Part shown: positions 47,776 through 56,783 of the stretch, piece after piece
Layout of the letters: each line of letters begins with the position of its first letter
How positions within the stretch are numbered: position 1 is the stretch's first letter
Source: Asticcacaulis sp. SL142
Lineage (GTDB): Bacteria; Pseudomonadota; Alphaproteobacteria; Caulobacterales; Caulobacteraceae
Assembly: GCF_026625745.1 (NCBI RefSeq)
Contig: NZ_CP113061.1
Span: forward strand, 2,629,501-2,693,500
Direction of reading: 5' to 3'
DNA: 64,000 nt
Program-made: the position numbers and the translations under genes
The notes under the pieces: generated by a model
What the model saw: the letters and a program-made list of their open reading frames with translations, nothing else
Told to the model about the DNA's origin: nothing
The model's database searches: none

Positions 47776-48909
47776 TCAAGATGCCGCCAGATCAAAGCGC
47801 GCATTGGGGTTTACCGGCGTCTCACCCCGGCGCAGCTCCAGATAAAGTTCGGTCTTTTTTGACGACAGGTTGGGCATGCGCCCGACCGGCTCACCGGCGA
47901 TCACGGTCTGGCCCGCATCGACATAGACCCGCCCAAGGCCGGTCAGGACGATCCGTTCATCCGCGCCGGTGCGCACGATCACGACCTGCCCATAGGTATC
48001 GAGTGGCCCGGCATATTCGACCGTGCCGCCACCGGGGGCTGTCACCTGCGCGCCGGGGGCCGATTCCAGCGTCAGGCCGCGACTGCCGTCCACGCCGAAA
48101 TCACCGACCTTGCGACCCAGCAGAGGGGCTTTGAGGCGGGTATCTTTTGTGGCCCCCAACAGTCCCTTAAGCGGCAGATTACCGCGCAGCCGGTCGGACT
48201 GGCTTTTCAGCAACAGGGCCTGACGTTCCGCCGCATCGGCTTCGCGCAAAAGCTGGTCTTCCAGACCGTATTTTTCCGCGATCAGAGCTTCGATTTTGGC
48301 CTGCTGTTCCGACACGTCGCTCTCAGACACGAACAGGGCTTCCGATTGCAGGGCGGCGGCGCGGCGGACATTGATCAGGGTTTTGTTCTGTTCGGACAGT
48401 TTGGCGGCGCGCAGTTTCAGCTCCGGCGTAATTTCCTTCATGATGATGGCGGCAACCACGGCGTCATTGGCGCGGCGTGACGACACAAAAATCGCCGGTG
48501 GCGGATTGCGCGAATAGAGTTGCAGGGCCGACAGCAGCCGCGACTGCTTGGCCCGTACCGCCCCCAGCCTGCGGGTCAGGTCGGCTTCCATCTGATTGAG
48601 GGTCTCAAGCTTGGCGCGGTAGATGGCGCTGCGTTTTTCGGAAGCGCCCTGCTGGCGTGAGATCGCGACGATCTGCTCACGCAACTTTTCGATCTCGGAG
48701 GCAATCTGGCGGGCCGACGCGCGGCGGGTTTCGGTCGTGCGTTCAGCCGCTTTCAGGCGGGCATCGATGGCGTCAAGTTCGGCCTGCGCCTGTTTGGACA
48801 GCGGGGGTTTCGATTGGCTCATCACAGGGACAGCCACCAGCACGACCGCGCTCATGGCTGCTGCCGCCAGACCGGTAAACCTTATGACCCTGTTTGACCG
48901 CCAAATCAT
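47776..48909 (-). CDS. envC: EnvC-like murein hydrolase activator (degenerate LytM)
   Basis: A 377-aa exported protein. A hydrophobic segment (VIRFTGLAAAAMSAVVLVAVPVMS) is followed by long coiled coils (about 35-230) and a C-terminal M23/LytM fold. The zinc ligands are missing: where peptidases have HNGID there is SRGLTLES, and the HxH strand reads IVLTGLGRV. So it is probably a non-catalytic regulator of amidases, like Escherichia coli EnvC, at the division site. The ATG at 48909 is chosen for the hydrophobic N-terminus; the frame remains open to 49044. It sits between rlmH and ctpA in the conserved order. Confidence 0.88.
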   Translation of the reverse strand: MIWRSNRVIRFTGLAAAAMSAVVLVAVPVMSQSKPPLSKQAQAELDAIDARLKAAERTTETRRASARQIASEIEKLREQIVAISRQQGASEKRSAIYRAKLETLNQMEADLTRRLGAVRAKQSRLLSALQLYSRNPPPAIFVSSRRANDAVVAAIIMKEITPELKLRAAKLSEQNKTLINVRRAAALQSEALFVSESDVSEQQAKIEALIAEKYGLEDQLLREADAAERQALLLKSQSDRLRGNLPLKGLLGATKDTRLKAPLLGRKVGDFGVDGSRGLTLESAPGAQVTAPGGGTVEYAGPLDTYGQVVIVRTGADERIVLTGLGRVYVDAGQTVIAGEPVGRMPNLSSKKTELYLELRRGETPVNPNARFDLAAS

Positions 48910-48940
48910 GACGCAGAGATACCGCGGAACGGCGGCGCGC

Positions 48941-49420
48941 TCAATCCCGATGATAGGGTGACCCGGCAAGGATGGTGGTGGCGCGGTACATCTGTTCGGC
49001 CAGCATAAGACGAACCAGAGCATGGGGCCAGGTCTGAGGGCCAAAGGCCAGCGAAAAGGCGGAGGTCTTCACCAGTTCCGGATCAAGACCATCGGCCCCG
49101 CCAATCACAAACGCCATCTTGCGCTCACCGCGATCCTTGAACTTATCGATACGGGTGGCGATCTGGCGTGAGGTCAGAAGCTCCCCGCGTTCGTCGCAGG
49201 TGACGATGGCCACACCCTCGCCGAGGGCGGCCAGAATGGCTTCGGCTTCCTGAGCTTTCGTGGGGGCCTTATTGGTTTTCTTAGTCTCGATTTCGAGCAG
49301 TTCAGCAGGCCCCAAACCTAAAGCGCGCCCCGTATTGGAGGCGCGCTGAAGGTAGTCACGGGCAAGGGCATTTTCAGGGGTCGAACCTAAGCGCCCGACC
49401 GCCGCCAATATTAGCTTCAT
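48941..49420 (-). CDS. rlmH: 23S rRNA pseudouridine-1915 N3-methyltransferase
   Basis: A 159-aa SPOUT methyltransferase that modifies pseudouridine 1915 in helix 69 of 23S rRNA. The trefoil-knot C-terminus has KMAFVIGGADGLDPELV and LMLAEQMYRATTILAGSPYHRD, the RlmH signature. Usual length. It lies 12 bases after rsfS, the common pairing. Confidence 0.96.
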   Translation of the reverse strand: MKLILAAVGRLGSTPENALARDYLQRASNTGRALGLGPAELLEIETKKTNKAPTKAQEAEAILAALGEGVAIVTCDERGELLTSRQIATRIDKFKDRGERKMAFVIGGADGLDPELVKTSAFSLAFGPQTWPHALVRLMLAEQMYRATTILAGSPYHRD

Positions 49421-49432
49421 ATGAGCGGGCGA

Positions 49433-49885
49433 TTAGTTGGTAGAAACCGTATGGCCAGTGCCGGTCGCGGAAACCGACCAGATTTTCTCAATGTTGTAGA
49501 AGGCGCGCACTTCCGGGCGGAACAGGTGTACGACCACATCACCCACATCGATCAATACCCAGTCGCACGCCGGAAGGCCTTCGATCTTGGCCTTACCGTG
49601 TCCGGAGTCCTTAAGCGCGCGCAGCACATGGTCAGCCAGAGCGCCGACGTGGCGATGCGAACGGCCCGACGCGATGATCAGGGTATCGGCCATGGACGAT
49701 TTACCGCGCAGGTCAATGCAGACGATATCCTGCGCCTTATCGTCATCCAGACGGTTGAGGATGAGGGTTTCAAGCGCCAGATCTTCGCCGTCCGCCGGGG
49801 ACAGGCTACTGAGATCAATGGCAGAGTCGCCGGTATCAGCGAGGGTGGACGGGGCCGTTTCGGCCGGTTGACGAGACAGTGTCAT
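49433..49885 (-). CDS. rsfS: Ribosomal silencing factor
   Basis: A 150-aa RsfS/Iojap protein that binds L14 on the 50S subunit and blocks subunit joining under starvation. After a 40-residue poorly conserved lead, the domain shows DDKAQDIVCIDLRGKSSMADTLIIASGRSHRHVGALADHV and DWVLIDVGDVVVHLFRPEVRAFYNIEKIW. The N-terminal extension may be partly non-coding. It precedes rlmH. Confidence 0.95.
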   Translation of the reverse strand: MTLSRQPAETAPSTLADTGDSAIDLSSLSPADGEDLALETLILNRLDDDKAQDIVCIDLRGKSSMADTLIIASGRSHRHVGALADHVLRALKDSGHGKAKIEGLPACDWVLIDVGDVVVHLFRPEVRAFYNIEKIWSVSATGTGHTVSTN

Positions 49886-49972
49886 GGTTCCTTAGATTAC
49901 AGATAGTGCGCAGACCTTAGCACATTAAATCGCCAAGGTCATCCGCGTTGGTTAGGGCTGTGGGTAATTTTA

Positions 49973-50017
49973 GAGCGTTTTCCCATCAAATGGTATCATT
50001 TGATGGATACGAAAGAG
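49973..50017. repeat. Intergenic palindromic repeat between nadD and rsfS
   Basis: CCATCAAATG (49983-49992) pairs with CATTTGATGG (49997-50006) around GTAT, flanked by GAGCGTTTTC on the left and GAAAGAGCG on the right. Elements of this form are common between genes in alphaproteobacteria. The function is unknown. It lies downstream of nadD on the transcribed strand. Confidence 0.55.
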
Positions 50018-50026
50018 CGACCACCT

Positions 50027-50599
50027 CTATGTGACCGCTTTACGCCGTAAATTACGTAATGCCGTCGATGAGGCGGTATGGAGCGGGCCGGTCAGATAGG
50101 TCCAGGCTGGAACCTTTTGACGGGCAAGGGTTTTGGCCGCGGTTTGCGGGTGGCGGGCATGGGCAAAACGGCGTGCGGTCGGTGAGAAACGGCTGTTCAT
50201 CAAGGCACCCGGCCGCGACACTATGGCCATCGGGATCATATGGGCGATCTGCGTCCAGCCGCGCCAGCGATGGAATGAGGCCAGACTGTCGCCGCCCATG
50301 ATCCAGACAAACCTGACGCCGGGATAGCGGGCTTTGAGGGCGCGTAGGGTGTCGAGCGTATAGTTCGCCTTAATGCGGGTTTCAAAATCAGATATTATGT
50401 CACGCGGCCCGATGAAGGGGCGAATGGCGTCGATGCGGTCGGACAGAGGTGCAGTTTCATGGTTTGATTTCAAAGGGTTCTGCGGAGATACCAGCCAGAT
50501 GATCTTATCCAGCCCCAAGGCGATGCGCGCGGTATTGGCGACATGGGCATGGCCTTCATGGGCTGGATTAAATGAGCCGCCGAACAGCCCGATGGTCAT
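50027..50599 (-). CDS. nadD: Nicotinate-nucleotide adenylyltransferase
   Basis: A 190-aa enzyme of NAD synthesis that adenylylates nicotinate mononucleotide. The nucleotidyl-transferase loop is FGGSFNPAHEGHAHVA. SPQNPLKSNHE, FVWIMGGDSLASFHRW and the late SSTALRNLRR are family motifs. The ATG at 50599 has GGAG 7 bases upstream and starts directly at the conserved strand; the frame is open to 50680, so a 27-residue longer form is possible. It follows obgE in the same direction. Confidence 0.94.
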   Translation of the reverse strand: MTIGLFGGSFNPAHEGHAHVANTARIALGLDKIIWLVSPQNPLKSNHETAPLSDRIDAIRPFIGPRDIISDFETRIKANYTLDTLRALKARYPGVRFVWIMGGDSLASFHRWRGWTQIAHMIPMAIVSRPGALMNSRFSPTARRFAHARHPQTAAKTLARQKVPAWTYLTGPLHTASSTALRNLRRKAVT

Positions 50600-50690
50600 G
50601 CCGCGCTCCAGATGCAGGCCGGTACGCAACGCACCGGGCCGCACAGAATGATAAAGAGGGGCGGGACCGGCGAACCACATGATGTCTGAT

Positions 50691-51819
<1,129 letters not shown>

Positions 51820-52410
51820 TTAGAGGATTTTGATCAGGTGCAGGGCGGTGTGCGGGCCATGACGCATCAGGGAGGATTCCTGCGTGCGCCGCCCGGTATA
51901 GAGAAAGCCCGTACGGATCAGAACCTGAGCCGATGCGGCATTATCGGCAAAGTGCGCCGCATGAACGACTTTTGAGCTGCCATGTGTACGCAGCCAGCCA
52001 AGTGCGGCGGTTACGGCCTCAGTCCCATAACCGTGGTTCTGGTACGGGTGGGCAATGAACAGGCTTAACTGCGGGCCAAAGCTGTCCTGACCTACGGTTT
52101 CGGAAAACAGCAGGACGCCAATCAGCTTGTCTCCCAACCGCACGCCCCACTTAGGGAAGCGGCGCGAATGTTGGGTCATGGCCATGCTTAAAAAGCCAAA
52201 CGCATCCTCTAACGTGAACGGATGCGGGATGTCATGGGTCATGCGCGCGGTTTCCGCCGAAGCGAACACCTGCGTCAGCGCGGTGACATCAGAGAACGTC
52301 AGCAGGCTTAACACCAGGCGGTCGGTTTCAATCCGTGTCGCTGTGGGCGGCGTGTGTAATCTGGGGGGCGTTAAACTTAAGTCTCTGCCCCCGAAATCTT
52401 TCGATATCAT
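51820..52410 (-). CDS. GNAT family N-acetyltransferase
   Basis: A 196-aa RimJ/RimL-like acetyltransferase. After a 25-residue lead it shows TRIETDRLVLSLLTFSDVTALTQVFAS, the central KWGVRLGDKLIGVLLFSETV, and the acetyl-CoA loop HPYQNHGYGTEAVTAALGWL, then HFADNAASAQVLIRTGF. It is shorter on conserved residues than the GNAT at 7449 and not its paralogue in detail. The substrate is unknown. Confidence 0.87.
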   Translation of the reverse strand: MISKDFGGRDLSLTPPRLHTPPTATRIETDRLVLSLLTFSDVTALTQVFASAETARMTHDIPHPFTLEDAFGFLSMAMTQHSRRFPKWGVRLGDKLIGVLLFSETVGQDSFGPQLSLFIAHPYQNHGYGTEAVTAALGWLRTHGSSKVVHAAHFADNAASAQVLIRTGFLYTGRRTQESSLMRHGPHTALHLIKIL

Positions 52411-52452
52411 CGGAGTGTGTCCTTAGAAAACTGAACGCGGGGCAAAGAAAAA

Positions 52453-52479
52453 GGGGAGCCGGTATGATCCGAACTCCCC
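52453..52479 (-). terminator. Terminator of the rplU-rpmA operon
   Basis: On the minus strand GGGGAG pairs with CTCCCC, with an inner CGG/CCG, and is followed by TTTTTCTTT. A second hairpin, TTCAGATCG/CGATCTGAA with inner GCTTAA/TTAAGC (52494-52528), lies between it and the rpmA stop. Confidence 0.75.
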
Positions 52480-52545
52480 GCTTATCGCTTTAGTTCAGAT
52501 CGGGCTTAAGGGTTAAGCACGATCTGAAACATGTCTTAGATCGGC

Positions 52546-52815
52546 TTATTCGGCAGCAATAGCAGCCGGAATGATCGACACATAACAGCGGTTATCGCGC
52601 TTGGTAGTGAACTTCACCTGGCCGTGAGCCGTGGCGAACAGGGTGTGATCGCGGCCCATGCCGACATTTTCACCCGCGAAGAACTTGGTGCCGCGTTGAC
52701 GGACAATGATGTTGCCGGAAAGGACGTTTTCAGAGCCGTACTTCTTGACGCCAAGGCGCTTGGATTCTGAATCGCGACCGTTACGCGACGAACCGCCAGA
52801 TTTTTTGTGAGCCAT
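52546..52815 (-). CDS. rpmA: 50S ribosomal protein L27
   Basis: An 89-aa ribosomal protein near the peptidyl-transferase centre. [29 protein letters not shown] and [28 protein letters not shown] are the conserved parts. It follows rplU in the usual order, with a 28-base gap. Confidence 0.98.
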   Translation of the reverse strand: MAHKKSGGSSRNGRDSESKRLGVKKYGSENVLSGNIIVRQRGTKFFAGENVGMGRDHTLFATAHGQVKFTTKRDNRCYVSIIPAAIAAE

Positions 52816-52843
52816 GGTGGCCTCCTAATAAAATGGTTGTCGC

Positions 52844-53353
52844 TTAAGCTTCGGTGTCCGAAGCGTCGGCTTTCTTTTTGGCCGGAGCCTTTTTCGCGGG
52901 CTTTTCAGCCACAGCCACGTCAGCAACCGAAGGGGTCTCGACAGCAGCCGCAACATCACGAGGCGCGAGGTTACGGGCGCGGGCATTAAGCTCGGCCTTA
53001 GTGGTCAGCGAGACCGTGCCATCCCATGTGCCGGACTTACCTGCACCATCGATGCCGGTGACGCGGATCACGGTTTCATGCTGGCGATGGCCGCGGGTAC
53101 GGCGATAGCCCTGACGACGGGTCTTCTTGAAGATCTTAACCTTGTCGCCCTTACGGGTTTCGACCAGAGTGCCAACGACGGCAGCGCCATCAACCAGCGG
53201 AGCGCCGACGACGGCACCGGCTTCGTCGCCGATCATCAGGATTTCTTCAAAACGGACTTGTGCGCCCGCTTCGCCTTCAAGCTTTTCAACGACCAGAAGG
53301 TCGCCGGCTGAAACGCGGTATTGCTTACCGCCAGTTTTAATGACCGCGTACAT
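52844..53353 (-). CDS. rplU: 50S ribosomal protein L21 with C-terminal extension
   Basis: A 169-aa L21. The standard L21 domain is residues 1-100 (MYAVIKTGGKQYRVSAGDLLVVEKL, then VKIFKKTRRQGYRRTRGHRQHETVIRVTGI). It is followed by about 65 extra residues ending in an Ala/Lys tail (KPAKKAPAKKKADASDTEA), a form known in alphaproteobacteria. The ATG at 53353 is the conserved start; the upstream frame to 53422 is not. The 311-base gap upstream should hold the operon promoter, but I see no clear boxes or gene in it. Confidence 0.97.
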   Translation of the reverse strand: MYAVIKTGGKQYRVSAGDLLVVEKLEGEAGAQVRFEEILMIGDEAGAVVGAPLVDGAAVVGTLVETRKGDKVKIFKKTRRQGYRRTRGHRQHETVIRVTGIDGAGKSGTWDGTVSLTTKAELNARARNLAPRDVAAAVETPSVADVAVAEKPAKKAPAKKKADASDTEA

Positions 53354-53664
53354 GGTCAAGCGCCTCTTATCTATATAGACTAATGCGCAGACCCTGAAAT
53401 TAACCGAATTAGGTGACTTCAAGCCCGCGCCATAAACGGGTAACCCGACAGACGAAAAAGCCTGCCCGGCGTGAGGGGCGGACTTATACAGACGATTATT
53501 GTTGAGTCAATCGCAAAGCCGCCGCAAATCTGCATTATTGGCCGGGGTATGACCAAAAAATATCGCAAGGCACGATCAGGGCAGCGTTTGCCGCTTGATT
53601 TCAGACTTAAAAAGCATACTTAAAGCCCAACTTCTGTCCTGTATATTATCGCGAAGGCGCATTT

Positions 53665-54795
53665 ATGGCCGATACTGCATCCGTATCCACTAAGACCCCT
53701 GTAACGGTTCTGACCGGCTATTTGGGGGCGGGCAAGACGACGCTGCTCAATCGTATTCTGTCGGAAAACCACGGTCAGAAATACGCAGTCATCGTCAATG
53801 AATTTGGCGAAATCGGTATCGACAATGACCTGATTGTGGGTGCCGACGAAGAAGTGTTTGAGATGAATAACGGCTGCGTCTGCTGCACGGTGCGCGGCGA
53901 CCTGATCCGTATCCTGCAAGGGTTGATGCGCCGCAAAGGCCAGTTTGACGCCATTATCGTCGAGACCACAGGTCTGGCCGATCCGGGGCCGGTGGCGCAG
54001 ACCTTTTTTGTCGATGAAGACGTTAAGGCCAGAACCTATCTGGATAGTGTGACCGCCCTTGTGGACGCCAAGCACTTTAAATCGGCGTTGGACGCCGATC
54101 GGGTGGTTAAGGAACAGATCGCGTTTGCCGATCAGGTTATCCTCAACAAGACCGATCTGGTGACGCCGGAGGAGCTTAATGAAGTTGAAGCCCGTATCCG
54201 CGGCCTGAACCCGCTGGCGACCATTCTGCGGGCTGAGCGTTCAGGTGTCGATATCAAAAGCCTGCTGAACCAGCACCGCTTTGACCTGTCGAAGATGGAT
54301 GGCATCGCTAATCATGGCGACCACGGCCCGGACTGTGCCGATGATTGCGGCCATGATCATGATCACTCTCACGGGCACCACCACCATAATCCGGCCCACG
54401 GTGAGGCGGGCCATGTCCATGACGAACACTGCGGTCACGACCATCACCATCATGGTCACGCTCATGATCATGGGCATCTGAACCCGATCCATGACCATGA
54501 AATCCGCTCGGTATCTCTGTCGTCGGATAAGCCTCTGGACGGGGTGCGTTTCACCAAATGGATTGACCAGCTTCTGGCGACCAAAGGCCCGGATATTCTG
54601 CGCGCCAAGGGCATTATCGATGTGGCGGGCGAAGACAAGCGTCTGGTGTTTCAGGCAGTCCACATGATCCTTGAAGGCGAACTGCAAGCGCCGTGGAAAG
54701 ACAGCGAAAACCGCTTCTCGCGCGCAGTATTTATCGGTCGCCATCTCGATGACGCGGCTCTGCGCGCCGGTTTTGAAGCCTGTATCAAGGCTTAA
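53665..54795 (+). CDS. CobW/G3E-family GTPase with His-rich metal-binding loop
   Basis: A 376-aa G3E GTPase. The P-loop GYLGAGKTTLLNRIL, the metal-binding CVCC in NNGCVCCTVRGDL, the switch ETTGLADPGPV and LNKTDLV are canonical. Residues about 222-275 form a remarkable His/Asp segment (more than 20 His, in HDHDHSHGHHHH and HDHHHHGHAHDHGH). The C-terminal CobW_C domain ends FIGRHLDDAALRAGFEAC. Proteins of this type deliver zinc or other metals to client enzymes. A beta-propeller gene follows. No Zur box was recognised upstream. Confidence 0.92.
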   Translation: MADTASVSTKTPVTVLTGYLGAGKTTLLNRILSENHGQKYAVIVNEFGEIGIDNDLIVGADEEVFEMNNGCVCCTVRGDLIRILQGLMRRKGQFDAIIVETTGLADPGPVAQTFFVDEDVKARTYLDSVTALVDAKHFKSALDADRVVKEQIAFADQVILNKTDLVTPEELNEVEARIRGLNPLATILRAERSGVDIKSLLNQHRFDLSKMDGIANHGDHGPDCADDCGHDHDHSHGHHHHNPAHGEAGHVHDEHCGHDHHHHGHAHDHGHLNPIHDHEIRSVSLSSDKPLDGVRFTKWIDQLLATKGPDILRAKGIIDVAGEDKRLVFQAVHMILEGELQAPWKDSENRFSRAVFIGRHLDDAALRAGFEACIKA

Positions 54796-54806
54796 AGCTC
54801 GCAATG

Positions 54807-54940
54807 CCTCCGCCCCCGCTTGCGAGGGAGGTGGATTTTTGCTTTAGCAAAAAGACGGAGGGGGCAATACGGAGGACGGTGTTGCCCCCTCCGTTGTCTC
54901 AGGCTTTCGACAACACCTCCCCCGCACGCCGGGGAGGAGG
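54807..54940. repeat. Head-to-head pair of a bipartite hairpin repeat
   Basis: Copy 1 (54807-54867) reads CCTCCGCCCCCGCTTGCGAG, GGAGGTGGA, a hairpin TTTTTGC/GCAAAAA, then ACGGAGGGGGCAA. Copy 2 (54882-54940) is inverted: on the minus strand it reads CCTCCTCCCCGGCGTGCGG, GGAGGTG, a different hairpin TTGTC/GACAA, then ACGGAGGGGGCAA. The shared ends (54855-54867 and 54882-54894) form a 13-base stem between them. The pair fills the gap between the CobW and beta-propeller genes and ends close to the latter's ribosome-binding site. Confidence 0.75.
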
Positions 54941-54949
54941 AATATAAAA

Positions 54950-55942
54950 ATGACCTTTGCTGTTCAAAACAACTACGGCGCCTATGTCGTTAGCGCCCTG
55001 TTTGATGCCGCCGATGAGGCGATTGTCGCCTTGTCCGATGGGCGGGTGGTGTTTGTCGATGTCGATATGAGTTTCGACGCCCACCCCAATGCCGGGATTT
55101 TATGCGCGGTCATGCACCCGACCGGCGTCGGCGTGGTTACTGGCGGTGATGACGGGCGCGTGGTGTGGACGACCAAGGATTCTCAGCCCATAGAGCTTTT
55201 GAACATCAAGGGTGCGTGGTTTGATTCTGTGGCCGTGAATGCCGAGGCCATGCTTCTGGCGGCGGCATCGGGCAAAAAGGTCTATATCTATGACCTGGCA
55301 AAAAAAACTGAACCCAAAATTTTCGAGCACCCGAACAGCGTCTCAGGGCTGGTGTTCGACCCGAAGGGCCGTAAGTTATACTGCGCCTCTTATAATGGGG
55401 CCTATGTCTGGTTTTCGCGCATCCACCCGCAAAAGCCGCAACTGCTGAAATGGGCCGGATCGCACACCGGCATTGCCATCTCCCCTGATGGTAAGTTTGT
55501 GGTTACCTCAATGCAGGAAAACGCCCTGCACGGCTGGCGGTTATCCGACTCCAAAGATATGCGCATGGGTGGCTATCCGACCAAGATCAAGTCGATCGAC
55601 TTCTTTGCAAAGGGCAAGCTTTTGGCCACTTCCGGGGCCAATGGTGCGGTGGTTTGGCCGTTTCTGAAGGCTAACGGGCCGATGGGCGAAGAGGCGTCTG
55701 AGATCAATGCCGATGAGTCGTCTATGATCACGGTTGTGGCTGGCGCACCAGATGATACAGTGCTGGCCGCAGGTCTGGACGATGGCCGGGTCTGGGTGGC
55801 TGAGCTGCAATCGACGGGTATTGAATACATCCAGCGCGAAAAAGGCTCACCCATCTCTGCGCTGGCGGTATCAGGGGATGCGGCCCGCATCCTGTTCGGC
55901 AACGAAGACGGCCATGTCTGGCTGTTTGAATCGACCCATTAA
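54950..55942 (+). CDS. WD40-like beta-propeller protein
   Basis: A 330-aa cytoplasmic protein made of about seven repeats of the WD40/quinoprotein kind, each with a turn like DGRVVFVDV, DDGRVVWTT, GKKVYIYDL, NGAYVWFS, ENALHGWRL, NGAVVWPF, DDGRVWVAEL and DGHVWLFE. There is no signal peptide. It follows the His-rich CobW GTPase in the same direction, separated by a repeat pair. A scaffold role in the same metal-delivery process is inferred from context only. Confidence 0.85.
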   Translation: MTFAVQNNYGAYVVSALFDAADEAIVALSDGRVVFVDVDMSFDAHPNAGILCAVMHPTGVGVVTGGDDGRVVWTTKDSQPIELLNIKGAWFDSVAVNAEAMLLAAASGKKVYIYDLAKKTEPKIFEHPNSVSGLVFDPKGRKLYCASYNGAYVWFSRIHPQKPQLLKWAGSHTGIAISPDGKFVVTSMQENALHGWRLSDSKDMRMGGYPTKIKSIDFFAKGKLLATSGANGAVVWPFLKANGPMGEEASEINADESSMITVVAGAPDDTVLAAGLDDGRVWVAELQSTGIEYIQREKGSPISALAVSGDAARILFGNEDGHVWLFESTH

Positions 55943-55988
55943 TCTTTATCAGCTATAGTTTCCAGGGCAAGGTTATTCAGGGCGTTTG

Positions 55989-56693
55989 ATGTCGGGGTTG
56001 TTCGCAAAGCTTAAATCCGTCAAGTGGGGACGGGTTTTGTTAGGGCTGGTGCTTGGGTTTTTTGTCTTCAGTGTGGCCTCAGTCCTGATCCACCGCTTTG
56101 TGCCGGTGCCGGTGACCTTCCTGATGGTCCAGCGCCTGTTTGAAGGCGAAGGCTATGATCATCGCTGGGTGTCGATGAAAAACATCAGCCCTCACCTGCA
56201 AACCGCCGTGATTGGCGCCGAGGATGCCCGCTTTTGTAGCCATGACGGCTTTGATTTTGAAGCCATCGAAAAAGCCCAGAAATATAATGCCCGCCATACT
56301 AAGAAAAAGCGCGGGGCCTCGACCATATCTCAGCAAACCGCCAAGAACGTCTTCCTGTGGCCCGCGCGGTCGTGGGTGCGCAAAGGGGCCGAGGTCTATT
56401 ATACCGTCCTGATTGAGACCCTGTGGCCGAAAAAGCGGATCATGGAAGTCTATCTTAATAGTGTCGAATGGGGCCCTGGGGTTTATGGGGCCGAGTCCGC
56501 GTCACGCTACTGGTTCAAAAAAAGCGCGTCTGATCTGACCCGTGCCGAAGCCTCACGCCTTGCGGCCATACTGCCGAGCCCGCGTAAGTGGCGGGCGGCC
56601 AAGCCGGGTAAATATGTCGCCAAACGCTCCGGCCGCATCCGCGCCAATGCCTCATCTATCAAGGCGACCGGCGACATGGCGTGCCTGAATTAG
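55989..56693 (+). CDS. mtgA: Monofunctional peptidoglycan glycosyltransferase
   Basis: A 234-aa inner-membrane GT51 enzyme that polymerises lipid II without a transpeptidase domain. One helix (about 17-37) precedes AVIGAEDARFCSHDGFDFEAI (catalytic Glu), RGASTISQQTAKNVFLWPARSW and the late EVYLNSVEWGPGVYGAESASRYWF. The ATG at 55989 is used; a TTG lies one codon earlier. Confidence 0.95.
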   Translation: MSGLFAKLKSVKWGRVLLGLVLGFFVFSVASVLIHRFVPVPVTFLMVQRLFEGEGYDHRWVSMKNISPHLQTAVIGAEDARFCSHDGFDFEAIEKAQKYNARHTKKKRGASTISQQTAKNVFLWPARSWVRKGAEVYYTVLIETLWPKKRIMEVYLNSVEWGPGVYGAESASRYWFKKSASDLTRAEASRLAAILPSPRKWRAAKPGKYVAKRSGRIRANASSIKATGDMACLN

Positions 56694-56783
56694 TTAATAG
56701 CTAATATCCCGCGCAACTATTGGGTTGACGATTAAGCTCAAATGCCTTTCCCTGTGGCCGTTCTGTTTCAGGGAGAGGGTTTC

